A stretch of 7,198 bases of DNA from JBBQXY01 sp051004815 (GTDB lineage Bacteria; Chloroflexota; Ktedonobacteria; Ktedonobacterales; Ktedonobacteraceae). The notes beneath the pieces were generated by a model. The model had not been told where the DNA came from. It saw only the letters and a list, made by a program, of their open reading frames with translations, and did no database searches. Position numbers and translations under genes: made by a program. Location: the NCBI GenBank assembly GCA_051004815.1, contig JBPCJY010000244.1, positions 1-7,198 of the forward strand, in the 5' to 3' direction. This document shows positions 6,120 through 7,198 of this stretch, one piece after another. Position 1 is the stretch's first letter. Every line of letters starts with the position of its first letter.

Positions 6120-6125
6120 GATAGC
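5860..6125 (-). promoter_or_regulatory. Long 5' leader of rplU-rpmA
   Basis: If transcription starts near 6125, about 265 nt precede rplU. The leader opens near the palindrome CGTGTACACG (6111-6120), followed by a small hairpin AAGAG-GAAG-CTCTT with three more T. Closer to rplU, GGCCTCCACCAACGCCTCC (minus strand) holds a short repeated GCCTCC. Ribosomal protein leaders often bind their own product to repress translation; I cannot show such a fold here. An alternative is that the stretch encodes a small protein. Confidence 0.4.
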
Positions 6126-6131
6126 TTCCCC

Positions 6132-6160
6132 ATCATAGCAACGTTTCCTCAGCTTGTCAA
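6132..6160 (-). promoter_or_regulatory. Near-consensus sigma70 promoter for rplU-rpmA
   Basis: Read on the minus strand, TTGACA (6155-6160) is a perfect -35, TATGAT (6132-6137) matches -10 at 5 of 6, and the spacer is exactly 17 bp (6138-6154). Such a strong promoter fits a ribosomal protein operon. Predicted start is near 6125. It is the best promoter in the window. Confidence 0.88.
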
Positions 6161-6199
6161 GTCGATGACCCGCATATCAACCACGTCCTATCTTTGCTT

Positions 6200-6254
6200 T
6201 TGGTGGGCAAGTTTGTATACACTATAAATATCCCATCCCAATAGAGCGTATAAT
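6200..6254 (+). promoter_or_regulatory. Candidate promoter region for the eight-helix membrane protein
   Basis: An A/T-rich stretch holds two options. TTGGTG (6200-6205) and TATAAA (6223-6228) are 17 bp apart. A perfect -10 TATAAT at 6249-6254 has no good -35 at the right distance (AAATAT). The second would give a leader of about 20 nt. The region is divergent from the rplU promoter, with about 40 bp between the two -35 elements. Confidence 0.4.
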
Positions 6255-6280
6255 CTCGCAAAGAGTAGAAAGTAGTGCAG

Positions 6281-7120
6281 ATGCGTCGTTTTCCTCTCTA
6301 TGGTATCCTTGCCCTGGCCTTATGCCTGACCGCCTGGGCCTGTTCCTGGCTACGTATTGACCTTTTGTATCGCTACAGCTTTTTCCCGCTCTGGTTTGGC
6401 TATATCCTCTTTATCGATGCGCTGGTCGTCTGGCGGCGCGGTAAATCGCTGCTGCTGCGTGCGCGTTGGCACTACCCTCTGCTATTCCTTGCCTCTAGCC
6501 TCTTCTGGTGGGCCTTCGAGACGCTGAATATTCCCGTACAGAACTGGCACTACATCCTCGACCAACCCTATAGTCCACTGGCCTATTTTCTGATCGCCAG
6601 CCTCAACTTTAGTACCGTACTACCTGCGGTAATGGAAACCGCCGAACTGCTTTCGACATTTCCACCCTTGCGTCCGCACCTACCTGCCTCCAATCCTGGG
6701 CCACAACTACCCATCTGGGTGCTGGCACTCGTTGAAATGCTGGGCATCCTCTGCCTGATCCTACCGTGGCTCTATCCGCGCTATTTCTTTGGCCTGATCT
6801 GGCTCTGCCTCGTGCTCATCCTCGACCCGATCAATAATCTATGCAGGCGCAAATCTGCCCTTGCCCATATCGCCGTCGGCGACTGGCGGTTCTTTGTCTT
6901 ACCCCTGGCGGGACTATGCTGTGGCTTTCTCTGGGAGATGTGGAACTTTTACGCCCTGCCAAAATGGTACTATACTATCCCCTACGTCGGATTCTGGAAA
7001 ATCTTCGAGATGCCCCTGCTCGGCTACATTGGCTATCTACCCTTCGCCCTCGAACTCTTCGCCATGTACCAATTTGTTTTGCTGTTGTTGAGGCAGAAAG
7101 AAGATTACCTTGTGTTGTAA
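6281..7120 (+). CDS. Eight-helix membrane protein with internal duplication, function unknown
   Basis: I do not recognise the family. I start at ATG 6281-6283 (279 residues); a GTG two codons earlier is possible, and both have only a weak GAAAG upstream. About eight hydrophobic segments lie near residues 8-24, 34-51, 66-80, 99-118, 144-163, 168-183, 202-219 and 244-270. Two halves share spaced residues. In the first: Asp46, Lys55-Ser56, Glu80, Asn83, Trp89, Tyr91, Leu114-Pro115, Glu119. In the second: Asp182, Lys191-Ser192, Glu219, Asn222, Trp229, Tyr231, Leu253-Pro254, Glu258. Spacings are equal or nearly so, for example 39 residues between the two glutamates in both halves. This implies a duplicated four-helix unit with acidic and aromatic residues at helix ends, as in transporters or membrane enzymes; the actual function is open. 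It has no partner gene visible and ends 78 nt before the window edge. Confidence 0.85.
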   Translation: MRRFPLYGILALALCLTAWACSWLRIDLLYRYSFFPLWFGYILFIDALVVWRRGKSLLLRARWHYPLLFLASSLFWWAFETLNIPVQNWHYILDQPYSPLAYFLIASLNFSTVLPAVMETAELLSTFPPLRPHLPASNPGPQLPIWVLALVEMLGILCLILPWLYPRYFFGLIWLCLVLILDPINNLCRRKSALAHIAVGDWRFFVLPLAGLCCGFLWEMWNFYALPKWYYTIPYVGFWKIFEMPLLGYIGYLPFALELFAMYQFVLLLLRQKEDYLVL

Positions 7121-7198
7121 GAAAGTTCTCGTCTTCGCCCCTGCCGGCCCAAGGGAGCCCTCTCGGGGGACCCCGGGGAGGCGGGGGGGGGGGTTTCT
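7121..7198. other. G/C-rich low-complexity tail at the window edge
   Basis: After the last stop codon the sequence becomes almost pure G and C, with short dyads (GGGGGACCCC, CCCCGGGG) and a run of eleven G just before GTTTCT at the end. It could be a terminator stem, part of a dispersed repeat, or unreliable sequence at a contig end. The order AGGG-CCC-GGGG-GGGGAGG-TTTCT loosely matches the minus strand of 160-205, next to the tandem array. Confidence 0.5.

Overview
The window has the look of an ordinary chromosomal stretch from a free-living bacterium with about 53-58% GC (estimated by eye). I read it as most likely a Chloroflexota genome of the Ktedonobacteria type. The reasons are the style of the intergenic repeats built on TGTCATYCTGAGCG, the long low-complexity tails on L21 and L27, and the general look of the proteins. 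This placement is inference; no rRNA or other decisive marker is present. The window is probably a whole assembly contig: it opens in a tandem repeat and ends in a G-rich, low-complexity tail.

Left part (1-2448): a 21-bp tandem array and an inverted repeat lie beyond the 3' end of a minus-strand alpha/beta-hydrolase-fold gene. That protein is membrane-anchored and all three catalytic-triad positions look substituted. It is divergent from psuG (pseudouridine-5'-phosphate glycosidase), which has no psuK kinase partner here.

Middle part (2444-3313): a roughly 275-bp MITE-like element of nested inverted repeats begins at the psuG stop codon. A clear sigma70-type promoter follows, then a short leader with two hairpins, one enclosing the Shine-Dalgarno sequence, and a small four-helix membrane protein. 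A terminator that can work in both directions closes this gene and the convergent purH.

Right part (3343-7198): three housekeeping genes lie on the minus strand: purH (last two steps of de novo IMP synthesis) and, upstream of it, the rplU-rpmA ribosomal protein operon with its own terminator. rplU-rpmA is driven by a near-consensus promoter placed about 265 nt upstream of rplU. The long leader contains a GTG-started open frame that would be almost leaderless. Divergent from this is an unrecognised membrane protein of about eight helices that carries a clear internal duplication.

I see no defence, CRISPR, phage, secondary-metabolism or RNA-gene locus. The points most worth a second look are the MITE-like element and its relation to psuG and to the tandem array, the degenerate hydrolase, the duplicated membrane protein, and the leader of rplU.
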